Position numbers and translations under genes: made by a program
Assembly: GCA_002256145.1 (NCBI GenBank)
Contig: NKIP01000012.1
Location: 58,462 to 122,461, forward strand
Length of the DNA stretch: 64,000 nucleotides
Direction of reading: 5' to 3'
Source: Comamonadaceae bacterium PBBC1
GTDB lineage: Bacteria; Pseudomonadota; Gammaproteobacteria; Burkholderiales; Burkholderiaceae_C
The notes under the pieces: generated by a model
Database searches by the model: none
What the model saw: only the letters and a program-made list of their open reading frames with translations
What the model was told of the DNA's origin: nothing
Shown: positions 43,801 through 52,346 of the stretch, one piece after another
Layout: each line of letters starts with the position of its first letter
Numbering within the stretch: the stretch's first letter is position 1

Positions 43801-44944
43801 CGTAGGTGTAGTCCAGTGCCCACTGCCCACCCGTCCAGTTCAGACCCGTGTCGTCCACCAAGGCCACATCGCGTGTCAAGACCTCAAAACCCTTGCCATG
43901 AACCTTGCCCCCCAAGCGCCCTGACACTTGGGCCAGCTTCAAAGGGGCGTTTTGCGTGTCAAGCACCACGTTCAAGCCGCTCAGCGCCACATCGACCAAG
44001 CCACCCGTCCATTGGCCTTTGTCCACATCACCCCACAAACGCAAGGCACCCTGCCCTGCGTTCATTTGCCAAGTTTGGGTCATGCGCTTGGGCAGATGGG
44101 ACCACCATGGGGCCACACGAATTTGGGCAAAGTCGGCGTAAATCTGCCCAGACCAATCGGCCCACCGCGCAGGGTGGGTCGACAACCAACCACGGCTGAA
44201 TCGGCCCATGATCACAAAACGCTCACCCCAAGCCTCAGGCGGGCTGGCATCCACGCGCCAGTGGTGGTGCCTTGCGGTGTTGCGCAGCACCACATCCACG
44301 TTGCGAAAACTCAAGTCTGTGGTGGGCAGCGTTGTGGGTTCCGTACTTTTCCGTGCGCTGGGCGGGGCATGGGGTGCGCGGGTCCCGGTGTTTTCACCGC
44401 CAGCGGGTTCATGGTGCCAGTGCAAGATGGCCCCACGCACCACCACCTCTCGTTGTGCAAACAACCAATCGGCCACGGCCGAATCTGCGGGGCCATGGCC
44501 CCAAAGCAGACCTGCCACCCGCCATTGCCCTTGTGCATTCAGGTGAATGTCAACTTCCGGGGCATCCAATACCAACTGGTCCAAGCGCAAGCGCAAGGCT
44601 GAGCGCAGGCTCACGGCCACCCAGACTTTGGGCAGCCGAAGCGTGGCATGGCCCTGTGGGTCCAGCAAAGCCAGGTCGCGCAGCTCAAAAGAAGGCACCC
44701 AACCGGTCGAATGGGCCGAAATCTCGCCGATGCGCACCGGAACGCCAAGGGCTTGGCGGGCCATGCTTTCGAGTGCAGGGCGAAATTCGGAGATTCGCGG
44801 CACAATCCAAAAATGCAATGTGGCCCACGCCATTCCCAGCAACAAACCGGCCACCAACAAACCCCAAACCACGAACCGAACGCCAGCGGCCAGCCAGCGA
44901 TGGCAGCGGCAGATCAATGGTGACAAAGGGTTGGAAGACGGCAC
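40817..44944 (-). CDS. yhdP: YhdP-family AsmA-like envelope protein
   Basis: 1375 residues with an N-terminal membrane helix (about 21-42) and the YhdP/DUF3971 layout (early RISEFRPALESMARQALGVP; late FRDVFSEGFAFDSVQGRVNI and LLAGIAVNPVVGLTTFLAQL). YhdP-type proteins are long bridge-like lipid-transfer factors between inner and outer membrane that support outer-membrane phospholipid balance. It is divergent from glnE (31 nt) and translationally coupled to a sensor kinase downstream. Assigned by length and C-terminal pattern. Confidence 0.88.
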   Translation of the reverse strand: MPSSNPLSPLICRCHRWLAAGVRFVVWGLLVAGLLLGMAWATLHFWIVPRISEFRPALESMARQALGVPVRIGEISAHSTGWVPSFELRDLALLDPQGHATLRLPKVWVAVSLRSALRLRLDQLVLDAPEVDIHLNAQGQWRVAGLLWGHGPADSAVADWLFAQREVVVRGAILHWHHEPAGGENTGTRAPHAPPSARKSTEPTTLPTTDLSFRNVDVVLRNTARHHHWRVDASPPEAWGERFVIMGRFSRGWLSTHPARWADWSGQIYADFAQIRVAPWWSHLPKRMTQTWQMNAGQGALRLWGDVDKGQWTGGLVDVALSGLNVVLDTQNAPLKLAQVSGRLGGKVHGKGFEVLTRDVALVDDTGLNWTGGQWALDYTYAQGAQPASGHLRAEKLDLLALRELTLHMAKGTPVLARLQELTVTGQLNALRWDWQGDWRSPSGYNSQLSLSQVRMRHDQAKPGTRLWPGVQNAEVNIKMSQEGGRVDLRMPHGGSVDLPGILERSEVPVRQLQALAVWEKKSGANGQVWQVPQWQLSLANADVQGQWRGQWQQDPRGDGPGWLDLQGTIAQADAAAAHRYLPVQLPESVRHYVQDALVKGRYVGVKTKLKGDLAKWPFESPSDGEFRVSGRLTGVQFDMVPAHLLPATGPRWPHLHSLQGQLSFDRTGVQLSDASARFGESKNAVLLKAAAVEIADMRHDPQLQLTADGTGEAAQFLAAVQQSPLDQMLSQALHNTTATGPVQLRLKLGLPLRHLKDSQVQGTVVLAGNDVRVTPATPWLEKVHGAVEFNQTGFKVSKAKAQLLGGAVIMDAGLQPSSTPGAPPTLAFEVEGQISAEGLRGAKDLYPLNVLAQHLTGSSTYKARLAWHQGQPELSVHSALQGLAIQLPTPLGKTADTFKPLSLNIRSQGQGPQWQDHIQLRLGDDVSGHYVRDLSGPQPKVLRGALALGVPSDQAPALPDNGVTALVAVDHLLIDEWRSLVSTNPQAPGEPLVEPAALLAYMPTRIGLKAQTLTAEGRTLHQVAAGGTRDAQQWQLNVDAQELSGHVRYRPSAGEQQGLLFARFSRLTLPPSSAKDVESLLETPPIQLPALDIVVDALELRGKKLGKVDIEAVNNTAARGSSIPGVEWQLKKFNITLPEGSLRSTGRWLAAHAGKTQRQTEMNFVLDVQNAGDLLARLGTPDALRGGTGQLEGLVRWQGSPLALHYPSLDGQFEVRMGRGQFLKADAGAAKLLGVLSLQALPRRLMLDFRDVFSEGFAFDSVQGRVNITQGMAQTQNLQIRGVNAVVQLDGTADIARETQQLRVVILPEVDAGTASLLAGIAVNPVVGLTTFLAQLFLQSPLSRASTQEFLIDGSWTDPRVTRVDLRTIPAKSP

Positions 44945-44975
44945 AAACGTTTGAATCAGAAAGCCAGCAGGAATT

Positions 44976-47714
44976 ATGACCCGCAGTCAGCCACCCGAGG
45001 TGGCCACCGCCACAGGCCCGGACAACACTTTGGACGGTGCCCTGTATTCTCGTTTTGTTCAGCGCCTGCACCGCCGTTATGCCGATGTGTTGATGCTGCT
45101 GCCGCCCGGTGTCCCCACCCGTGACAACTTGAACACCGCCTTTGCGGCACTGCAGGCCAAGGGCTTGGACACCAGTGCCGCTTTGCGTGTGTTGCGCCAA
45201 CTTTGCCTGGAGCGACTGGCCCAGCTCGACTGCAGCCAGCAGACAGGCCTGGCAGGGGTCACCCACAGCATGACGTGGCTGGCCGAAGTCACCCTCGACA
45301 TCGCCTGGCAACACGTCATGACCGACCTGGACGCCCTGCACGGCGTGCCCACCAAAGCCAATGGCCAGCGTGCCGAGATGTGGATCATCGGCATGGGCAA
45401 GTTGGGCGCCCGAGAACTGAATGTGTCCAGCGACATCGACCTGATTTACGTCTATGACGAAGACGGCGAAACCACAGGCAACAGCGAAGGCCGCAACAAG
45501 GTCTCGTGCCAGGAATACTTCAGCCGCGCCGTCAAACGCATGTATGCCCTGATTGGCGAGACCACCGAGCACGGCTTTGTGTTCCGCGTCGACCTGGCCC
45601 TGCGCCCCAACGGCAACTCCGGCCCCAGCGTGGTTTCGCTCGATGCGCTGGAAAACTACCTGCTCATCCAGGGCCGCGAATGGGAACGCTTTGCCTGGAT
45701 GAAAAGCCGCGTCATTGCCCCGCGCAGCGCGGTGGTCAACGGCTCAGCCCAAGCCCTGCGGGCCGTGGTGCTGCCCTTTGTGTTTCGCCGCTACCTCGAC
45801 TACAACGTCTTTGAATCGCTGCGCACCTTGCACCAGCAAATCCGCGACCACGCGTCCAAGCGCAGCGCGGGCCACCCCGAACGTGCCAACGACGTGAAGC
45901 TGTCGCGCGGTGGCATCCGCGAAATCGAATTCACCGTGCAGCTGTTGCAGGTCGTGCGCGGCGGGCAGTTTCCCGAATTGCGCACCCGCCCCACGCTGGA
46001 CGCCCTGCAACGCGTGGCCAAAGCCGGCCTCATGCCCCAGGCCACGGCCGACGCCTTGAGCGCGGCTTATGTGTTTTTGCGCCAGGTCGAACACCGCATC
46101 CAGTACTTGGACGACCAGCAAACCCACATCTTGCCCACCGCCGATGCGGACCTGGCCTGGATCGCCCAGACCCTGGGCCACGCCAACACCTGCGAGTTTT
46201 TGAGTGCTCTGGACGCCCACCGCGAAGTGGTGGCGCAAGAATTTGACATCCTGCTGGGCGGTGACCGCGAGTGCAAAGGCTGCAACGGCAAAAACGGCCA
46301 GCGCGAGCCGGCCGAGCTGGACGGCATTGCCGGGGTGTTCAAGGGCCGCATTGGCGAGCGCCTGGCCCAGTGGCCGGGCAACCCCCGTGTGCAAGCTTTG
46401 CGTGACGACGCCCGGGGCCGCCTGATGCGCCTGCTGCAACGCACCGCCCAGTGGCTGCAAGACGGCCGCGTGAGCGAAGAAGCCGTGCTGCGCATGGTCG
46501 ACTGGATCGAACCCCTGCTGCGCCGGGAAAGCTACCTGGCCCTGATGCTCGAGCGCCCCTCGGTGCACGAACGCCTGCTGCGCCTGTTGGGCGCGGCCAA
46601 GTGGCCGGCCCGTTACCTGCTGCAACACCCCGGCGTGATCGACGAGCTGGCCGGTGGCAACCTGTTTGACAGCCGTTTTGACGCCGCCGAATTTGAAGGC
46701 GAATTGCAAGCGCGCCTGACGGCCCTGCAACGCACCGGCGAAGACGACGAAGAAAGCCTGCTCAATTTGCTGCGCCGCGCCCACCACGCCGAGCAGTTTC
46801 GAACGCTCGCGCGGGACGTGGAAGGCGTGCTCACGGTCGAACAAGTGGCCGACGACCTGAGTGCCCTGGCCGACGCCGTGCTGCGCGTGACCGCCCGCTG
46901 GTGCTGGGACCGCCTGAAAAACCGCCACCGCGAAGAACCGGCGATTGCCATCATTGGCTACGGCAAGCTGGGCGGCAAAGAGCTGGGGTATGGCAGCGAC
47001 CTGGACATCGTGTTTGTGTACGATGACGAAGACGAACGCGCCCAGGAAATCTACGCCGCTTACGTGCGCAAAATGATCAACTGGATGACGGTGAAAACCG
47101 CCGAAGGCGATATCTACGAAATCGACACCGCCTTGCGCCCCAACGGCAATTCAGGCTTGCTGGTCACCCGTTTTGAAGCCTACGCCGACTACCAGCAGCA
47201 GCGCGGCAGCAACACCGCCTGGACCTGGGAACACCAGGCCATGACCCGCGCCCGCTTTGTCATGGGCCTGCCCAGCTTGGCGCCCCGCTTTGACGCCGTG
47301 CGCCACGCCGTCATCAGCGCCCCGCGCGACGCTGCCAGCTTGAAGTCCGAAATCGTCTCCATGCGCGAACGCGTGCGCCAGGGCCACCCCGTCAAAGCCG
47401 AGCGCTTCGATGTGAAACACAGCCCCGGCGGCATGGTCGACGCCGAGTTTGCCGTGCAATACCTGGTGCTGCTGCACACCGCCGCCCACCCCGAGTTGGC
47501 CGACAACGTGGGCAACATCGCCTTGCTGATCCGCGCCGAAGCCGTGGGTTTGCTGCCCCAGGGCATGGGCCAGGCCGCCGCCAACGCCTACCGAGAAATG
47601 CGACGCCTGCAACACCGCGCCCGGCTGAACGAAGAGCCCACCCAGGTCGAGCCCGCCACCCTCCATTCAGAGTGCGGTGCCATCTTGGCGGTGTGGCGTT
47701 GCGTGATGGGTTGA
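44976..47714 (+). CDS. glnE: Bifunctional glutamine synthetase adenylyltransferase/adenylyl-removing enzyme
   Basis: 912 residues with two nucleotidyltransferase halves: the N-terminal adenylyl-removing half with the metal site VSSDIDLIYVYDEDGE, and the C-terminal adenylyl-transferring half with YGSDLDIVFVYDDEDE, each followed by a DTALRPNGNSG or DLALRPNGNSG motif. It adenylylates or deadenylylates glutamine synthetase according to PII state and glutamine level. Length and motif order are canonical. It is monocistronic, facing away from yhdP. Confidence 0.96.
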   Translation: MTRSQPPEVATATGPDNTLDGALYSRFVQRLHRRYADVLMLLPPGVPTRDNLNTAFAALQAKGLDTSAALRVLRQLCLERLAQLDCSQQTGLAGVTHSMTWLAEVTLDIAWQHVMTDLDALHGVPTKANGQRAEMWIIGMGKLGARELNVSSDIDLIYVYDEDGETTGNSEGRNKVSCQEYFSRAVKRMYALIGETTEHGFVFRVDLALRPNGNSGPSVVSLDALENYLLIQGREWERFAWMKSRVIAPRSAVVNGSAQALRAVVLPFVFRRYLDYNVFESLRTLHQQIRDHASKRSAGHPERANDVKLSRGGIREIEFTVQLLQVVRGGQFPELRTRPTLDALQRVAKAGLMPQATADALSAAYVFLRQVEHRIQYLDDQQTHILPTADADLAWIAQTLGHANTCEFLSALDAHREVVAQEFDILLGGDRECKGCNGKNGQREPAELDGIAGVFKGRIGERLAQWPGNPRVQALRDDARGRLMRLLQRTAQWLQDGRVSEEAVLRMVDWIEPLLRRESYLALMLERPSVHERLLRLLGAAKWPARYLLQHPGVIDELAGGNLFDSRFDAAEFEGELQARLTALQRTGEDDEESLLNLLRRAHHAEQFRTLARDVEGVLTVEQVADDLSALADAVLRVTARWCWDRLKNRHREEPAIAIIGYGKLGGKELGYGSDLDIVFVYDDEDERAQEIYAAYVRKMINWMTVKTAEGDIYEIDTALRPNGNSGLLVTRFEAYADYQQQRGSNTAWTWEHQAMTRARFVMGLPSLAPRFDAVRHAVISAPRDAASLKSEIVSMRERVRQGHPVKAERFDVKHSPGGMVDAEFAVQYLVLLHTAAHPELADNVGNIALLIRAEAVGLLPQGMGQAAANAYREMRRLQHRARLNEEPTQVEPATLHSECGAILAVWRCVMG

Positions 47715-47911
47715 CCCTCCCACGGGTCTTTAATCCTGTTGCTGTGCGAGTCAAATGGTTACGCCCTCCCCCCGCCATGCAAGCCAATTCAAAATGAAAT
47801 TTAATTTTTTACACAATAAATGAGGTATTTATGTAAATTAAGAGTAAAAAAGGTTTCAAATAATGATCTTCATCAAACTGATCGCTGAAGAGATCTTGTG
47901 GGAAACCTGTC

Positions 47912-50518
47912 ATGAATGCAAACCAAATACGTCAACACAGCTCGGAAAAACTGCTGATCGTGCTGTGTGGTCTGAGTCCGTGGGCGCATGTTTTGGCGCA
48001 GACTGGTGTGCAGCCCAGCGCAACTTACCCACCCGTTCAAGTTGTGGATACAGCGCTCGAATACCGCCAGTTTGAAAAGGTGGAAATCACCGGTTCGGCC
48101 ATCCTGGCCAAAGAGGCCAAGCAGGCCTTGCCTTTGCAAATCATTGATCGGCGTGAAATTGAGCGCAGTGGAGCGACCAATTTGCCTGCAATGCTTCAGA
48201 GCTTGCCGATCATGAGTAATTTCACTGAGCTCGGTAGTGTGACAGGCACGTTTTCTGGCGGCCCAGAAACTGCAGCAATACACGCCAATCAGAGTGGTAC
48301 CTTGGTCTTGCTCAATGGCCGTCGCCTGCCGTACTACGGCAGTCAGAGCATCATGGGCGAAAGGGCTGTGGTTGATTTGAACTTTGTGCCCTTGTCAGCC
48401 GTGGAAAGGATCGAAATCTTAACGGACGGGGCTTCAAGTCGGTATGGATCGGATGCCGTCGCCGGTGTTGTCAACATCATCACCAAATCCGATTTGCAAG
48501 GCTTGCACATCAGTGCAGAAAGTTCGCGTCCAGAGGGCGGGAAAGGCTCAAGCCAAGGAATGACCTTGTCTTGGGGAAAAGGCCGTCTTCAGCGTGATGG
48601 CTTTAGTTTGAGAACTTACCTGACAACCGAAAGCAAGGAAAAACTTTTGGCCGATCAAAGGGAGTCTGCCAGCCAAGGTGCTCGATCAATTCAAAAGGAC
48701 GGACAAATCTGGTGGCAGCGGTTTAATTATTCTTTGTCCAGCGCGCCTGCCAAGAATTACGTGGATTCTCAAGGCATAGTTCGGAATGAATATTTTGAAA
48801 AAAATGGTGAGTGCGAACCTGGATGGTATGAGCTGGACAAACAGCAGTGCTACAAGAATACTCAGGGTGATATGACACTATATCCAGCCACCCAAAAATA
48901 CATGTTGTATGTACAAGGTGAGAAAATTCTAAATAACAATTGGGTTTTATTCGCAGAAGGCCTGACTGGAAAACAATCACAAGTGACGGTGCCAAGTGGC
49001 AGCTATTGGACTCTGGATGTTCCAAATACTGATCAAACTAAATACTATATGTTGGACATTGTCCCCTTGGGTTTATTAAATCAAAAATACAGTAATTGGA
49101 TAAATAACGCAGTCGTTGGGCTGAAAGGGGAGCAGAATGGTTGGGATTTTGTGACTTCATTATCGATTGGACGTCATCGAGTTGAAAGAGATTGGATCAG
49201 CGGTTCAGTCAAACGTGGATTCTCAAGTTTGAAAGTGGATCCTGTGGTCATTGAGCAAAATCCATCAGAATATTCAGCGAGTATTTTAGAAAATTTTGAA
49301 AAATACCGTGTAATTGATAAAGAAGTCATGGATATTGGCTGGACGCGAATCGAGAATTTTAATTTTTTAGCCAGCCGTGAATGGATGAGTACAGACTATG
49401 GCCCGATCAGTTTAGGTGTAGGCCTTGATTGGAGAAGAGAGGCAGTGCGCTATGAAAATTTAGCAAATGGCGGTGAAGAAAATTTCGGATTCAACGAAAA
49501 GCGCACCAATTGGGCAACGCACATTGAAGTCTCTGCACCATTGGGACACAACAGTGAATTGACAACAGCACTGCGACAAGACATTTATTCAGATTTTGGA
49601 CGAGTTCAGACTGGTAAATTAGGCTGGAAATGGAAGCCTAGTTCGACTTTGATGATCAGATCTTCATTAGGTACTGGATTTAGAGCACCAAGCCTTGGTC
49701 AAATGGCAAAGGTAAAAACACATATTTTTGATTATTACGATGGGGCCACCAATGAGTTTATTCCGATCATCACAGAGGGTAATTCCGATCTAAAGCCTGA
49801 AAGAGCAATCAATAAAAGTTTTGGAATGAGGTTTGAACCCAATCAACGGTTGACTTTGGGTGCCGATGTGTGGCATGTCAACATCAAAGACACTTTTGGA
49901 AATTTGACAGGAAGTCAAATTATGGGCAGTGAAAGTTTGTCCAAAAAATATTTCATCGATGGAGAAATTCATGAACCAAATTTGAATCTTGGGAGAAGTG
50001 TCAAAAGTGGTGTTGATTATGATATTCAATGGCGTCAACCTACGGAATGGGGCCGCTTGCGGCTGCTGCTCAAGGGAACGTACTTGCTAAAATCAAAACA
50101 ACAAAAACCCATAACCGGTGAATATGTATCAGATTTGGGTATTTACGCCGATGACTTGATGTCGTCAACGATTCGCAGCAAATTGAGCATGAGTGCCATG
50201 ATGGAACGATCAGAATGGACAGGAGGTGTGGTGCTAAACCACCGTTCTGGAGCCAAAGAGACAACAGTACTTCTGAATCGTGATGGTGAAACCTTGAATT
50301 ATTCAGGTCGAGTGCCTTCATTTTGGACGCTGGATGTTGTAAGCCGTTGGCAAATTAACCCTCAACTGACGTTGAGCACTTATTTGATGAACGCCACCAA
50401 TCAAGTGCCAGCACCGTTGATGGCATATTCAGCCAATGTTTTGATGGGCGTTGATACTGGGCGTTTTGGTAGTTACTTAGGACGTACCCTGAAGCTGAAA
50501 TTAGATTACAAGTTTTGA
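47912..50518 (+). CDS. TonB-dependent outer-membrane receptor (1)
   Basis: 868 residues: signal peptide ending at WAHVLAQ, plug domain (ITGSAILAKEAKQALPLQII, then LLNGRRLPYYG, VERIEILTDGASSRYGSDAV, AGVVNIIT) and a beta-barrel ending KLKLDYKF, aromatic-terminated as outer-membrane proteins are. No STN signalling extension is present. The ligand is unknown. From about 48.7 kb the gene is AT-rich (27% GC in 49261-49320), unlike neighbouring genes, so much of the barrel may be foreign. A decayed IS element follows directly. Confidence 0.9.
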   Translation: MNANQIRQHSSEKLLIVLCGLSPWAHVLAQTGVQPSATYPPVQVVDTALEYRQFEKVEITGSAILAKEAKQALPLQIIDRREIERSGATNLPAMLQSLPIMSNFTELGSVTGTFSGGPETAAIHANQSGTLVLLNGRRLPYYGSQSIMGERAVVDLNFVPLSAVERIEILTDGASSRYGSDAVAGVVNIITKSDLQGLHISAESSRPEGGKGSSQGMTLSWGKGRLQRDGFSLRTYLTTESKEKLLADQRESASQGARSIQKDGQIWWQRFNYSLSSAPAKNYVDSQGIVRNEYFEKNGECEPGWYELDKQQCYKNTQGDMTLYPATQKYMLYVQGEKILNNNWVLFAEGLTGKQSQVTVPSGSYWTLDVPNTDQTKYYMLDIVPLGLLNQKYSNWINNAVVGLKGEQNGWDFVTSLSIGRHRVERDWISGSVKRGFSSLKVDPVVIEQNPSEYSASILENFEKYRVIDKEVMDIGWTRIENFNFLASREWMSTDYGPISLGVGLDWRREAVRYENLANGGEENFGFNEKRTNWATHIEVSAPLGHNSELTTALRQDIYSDFGRVQTGKLGWKWKPSSTLMIRSSLGTGFRAPSLGQMAKVKTHIFDYYDGATNEFIPIITEGNSDLKPERAINKSFGMRFEPNQRLTLGADVWHVNIKDTFGNLTGSQIMGSESLSKKYFIDGEIHEPNLNLGRSVKSGVDYDIQWRQPTEWGRLRLLLKGTYLLKSKQQKPITGEYVSDLGIYADDLMSSTIRSKLSMSAMMERSEWTGGVVLNHRSGAKETTVLLNRDGETLNYSGRVPSFWTLDVVSRWQINPQLTLSTYLMNATNQVPAPLMAYSANVLMGVDTGRFGSYLGRTLKLKLDYKF

Positions 50519-50593
50519 GTTTTGCTCTCAAAAATGAGCCATTCAAGCCATCAAGCACCCGGACCAAGCGCATGCGGCCATACGGCATGCATC

Positions 50594-51947
50594 GGCTCCT
50601 CGTCGTTTAGTGTGGAAAACAACATTCTCAATTGACGCCAGTAGCCGGTCCATGCGGGTTCCGACTGGACAGTGTTGAATCGTCAGAGTCGAGGATTGCA
50701 TGAGTATTGGCGTCGAGAGTTTGTTGACCGGCGCACTGGGCTTGGTGCCGCCGTGGCATGTAGAAAAAGTTGACCTTGATACCACGCGGCGGCGTATCGA
50801 CTTTGAAGTGCGCTGCTCTGCCAAACGCTTGTCGTGCCCGCACTGCAACGCAGCTGAACAGCCTGTTCATGACCGATTGCGCCGCTCGTGGCGGCATCTG
50901 GACTTCTTTCAGTTTGAGGCTTGGCTTCATGCCGATATGCCGCGTGTGGCCTGCACTGGCGCTGTGCAAGGAGCTGCCGGTACTTCAAGCGGCCAGGCTG
51001 CGGCGTTGTGCTGATAAACAACTGTGGGGTCGCATCAACTACTACGTTGACGCAGCCAGGGCCTTGGACGACATGAGCACGGTCAAGATCGTGGGAATTG
51101 ACGACACCAGTCTGCACAAGGGGCAAAGCTACATCACGGTGGTGCACGACCTGGATGCGATGCGGCTGCTGTTTGCCACCCAGGGGCGCGATCACCAGAC
51201 GGTCATTGACTTCGCCGCAGACCTCAAGCTTCATGGTGGATCGCCTGAAGCGGTGCAACACGTCTGTCAGGACATGAGTGCGGCCTACGCCAAGGGGGTG
51301 GGCCTGGCACTTCCCAACGCGGCCATCAGCTATGACCGATTCCATGTGATGGCGATGGCGGTTGATGCCATGGACAAGGTGCGCAAAGTCGAGATGAGGG
51401 ACGAGCCCCAAGCGGTAGCCCAGGCCCTTGGCACGGCTGATCGCAAGACCATCAAGGGGCTGATGTGGGGGATGCGCAAAAACCCTGAAGGCTGGTCAAT
51501 CAAGCAAACGAATGCGATGCACTGGCTACAGCATTCGGGTCTCAAGAGTGCACGGGCATGGCGGCTGAAGATGGCGTTGCGTGAGGTGTATGCGCGGGCA
51601 GCGGCGAGCAACGACCCGCAGCTTGCCAAGGCTCAATTGAAGGCTTGGCTGAGCTGGGCCAGACGCAGCAGATTAGAGCCGTTTAAAAAGCTTGCCACAA
51701 CGATCAACGAGCGCATCGACGCGGTGGTGCGGGGAATGATTGACAACCGATCCAACGCCTACGTCGAAGCCATGAACGGCTTACTGCAGCAGGCCAAGCG
51801 GGCCGCACGGGGCTACAGAACCGCATCCAACTTCATCGCCATTGCCTACTTGCGCATGTCCAAGCTCAAGCACCTTCCCGCCCATCCGTTCGCACCGGCG
51901 CTGGCTAGATGAAAACGTTGCGTTCCACATTAAACGACGAAGGGTCC
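50594..51947 (+). mobile_element. ISL3-family insertion sequence, decayed
   Basis: Terminal inverted repeats are visible: left GGCTCCTCGTCGTTTAGTGT (from 50594), right reverse complement GGACCCTTCGTCGTTTAATG (to 51947). The interior is a single ISL3-type transposase gene that is frameshifted. No clear 8-bp target duplication is seen at the two ends. The element lies between an intact TonB receptor and the 3' tail of another, so it may have taken part in the deletion of the latter. Confidence 0.85.
50700..51912 (+). pseudogene. ISL3-family transposase with internal deletion
   Basis: The N-terminal part (frame from 50700: LLTGALGLVPPWHVEKVDLD and CPHCN zinc finger) continues only to about 50955, then the sense frame shifts to the one read from 50770 (ALCKELPVLQAARLRRCADK, then IDDTSLHKGQSYITVVHDL, DYDRFH-like and the C-terminal NAYVEAMNGLLQQAKRAARG with catalytic acids). 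The stretch normally linking the zinc finger to the HTH seems missing, so this is a deletion near 50950-50962, and the transposase is probably inactive. Confidence 0.85.
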
Positions 51948-51983
51948 TCATTGTGGGGCATTGAGAAAATGGAAATTTTTTCA

Positions 51984-52148
51984 GATGGGCTCTCTTCCTT
52001 GTATGTTTCGGATTCCATTACCAACCTCTTCAACAGGTAAGCGCCGCAAGCGTTTACCGCCACAGCGGGTCAAGTTTTTGGGTTCAACACGCGAGACCAC
52101 AGCCTGTGGGGTCGAACTTTTGGTGTGGCGCTGACTGCGAAGTTCTGA
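51984..52148 (+). pseudogene. 3' tail of a TonB-dependent receptor
   Basis: The plus frame ending at TGA 52146-52148 reads SITNLFNR, an in-frame TAA at 52038, then APQAFTATAGQVFGFN and TRDHSLWGRTFGVALTAKF. This matches the end of TonB-dependent receptors (compare GQLWGRTVKVGVTVKF of the intact neighbour). Only about 55 codons remain, adjacent to the right IS end at 51947. The rest of the 52149-52346 gap holds no recognisable gene. Confidence 0.7.
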
Positions 52149-52346
52149 CTCAGGCCACAGGCAAGGCCTCATGCAAGCCCTGCCGGGTCCATGAAGCCTG
52201 TAAACGGAGGTCATCACCACCGTCCAAATGCTTTAAACCGCTTTGTGCTTCACCTACCCAGGCAAAATTGCCAAAATAGAGAAATCTTTTTTGCTATGCT
52301 GGATAGCTTAAAAATACTTAATAGCGCAATATAAATGGTTTGAAGC

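Noticed and set aside
45744..46928. Antisense frame inside glnE.
   Set aside because: The glnE reading frame is complete with all motifs; the antisense product has no recognisable family.
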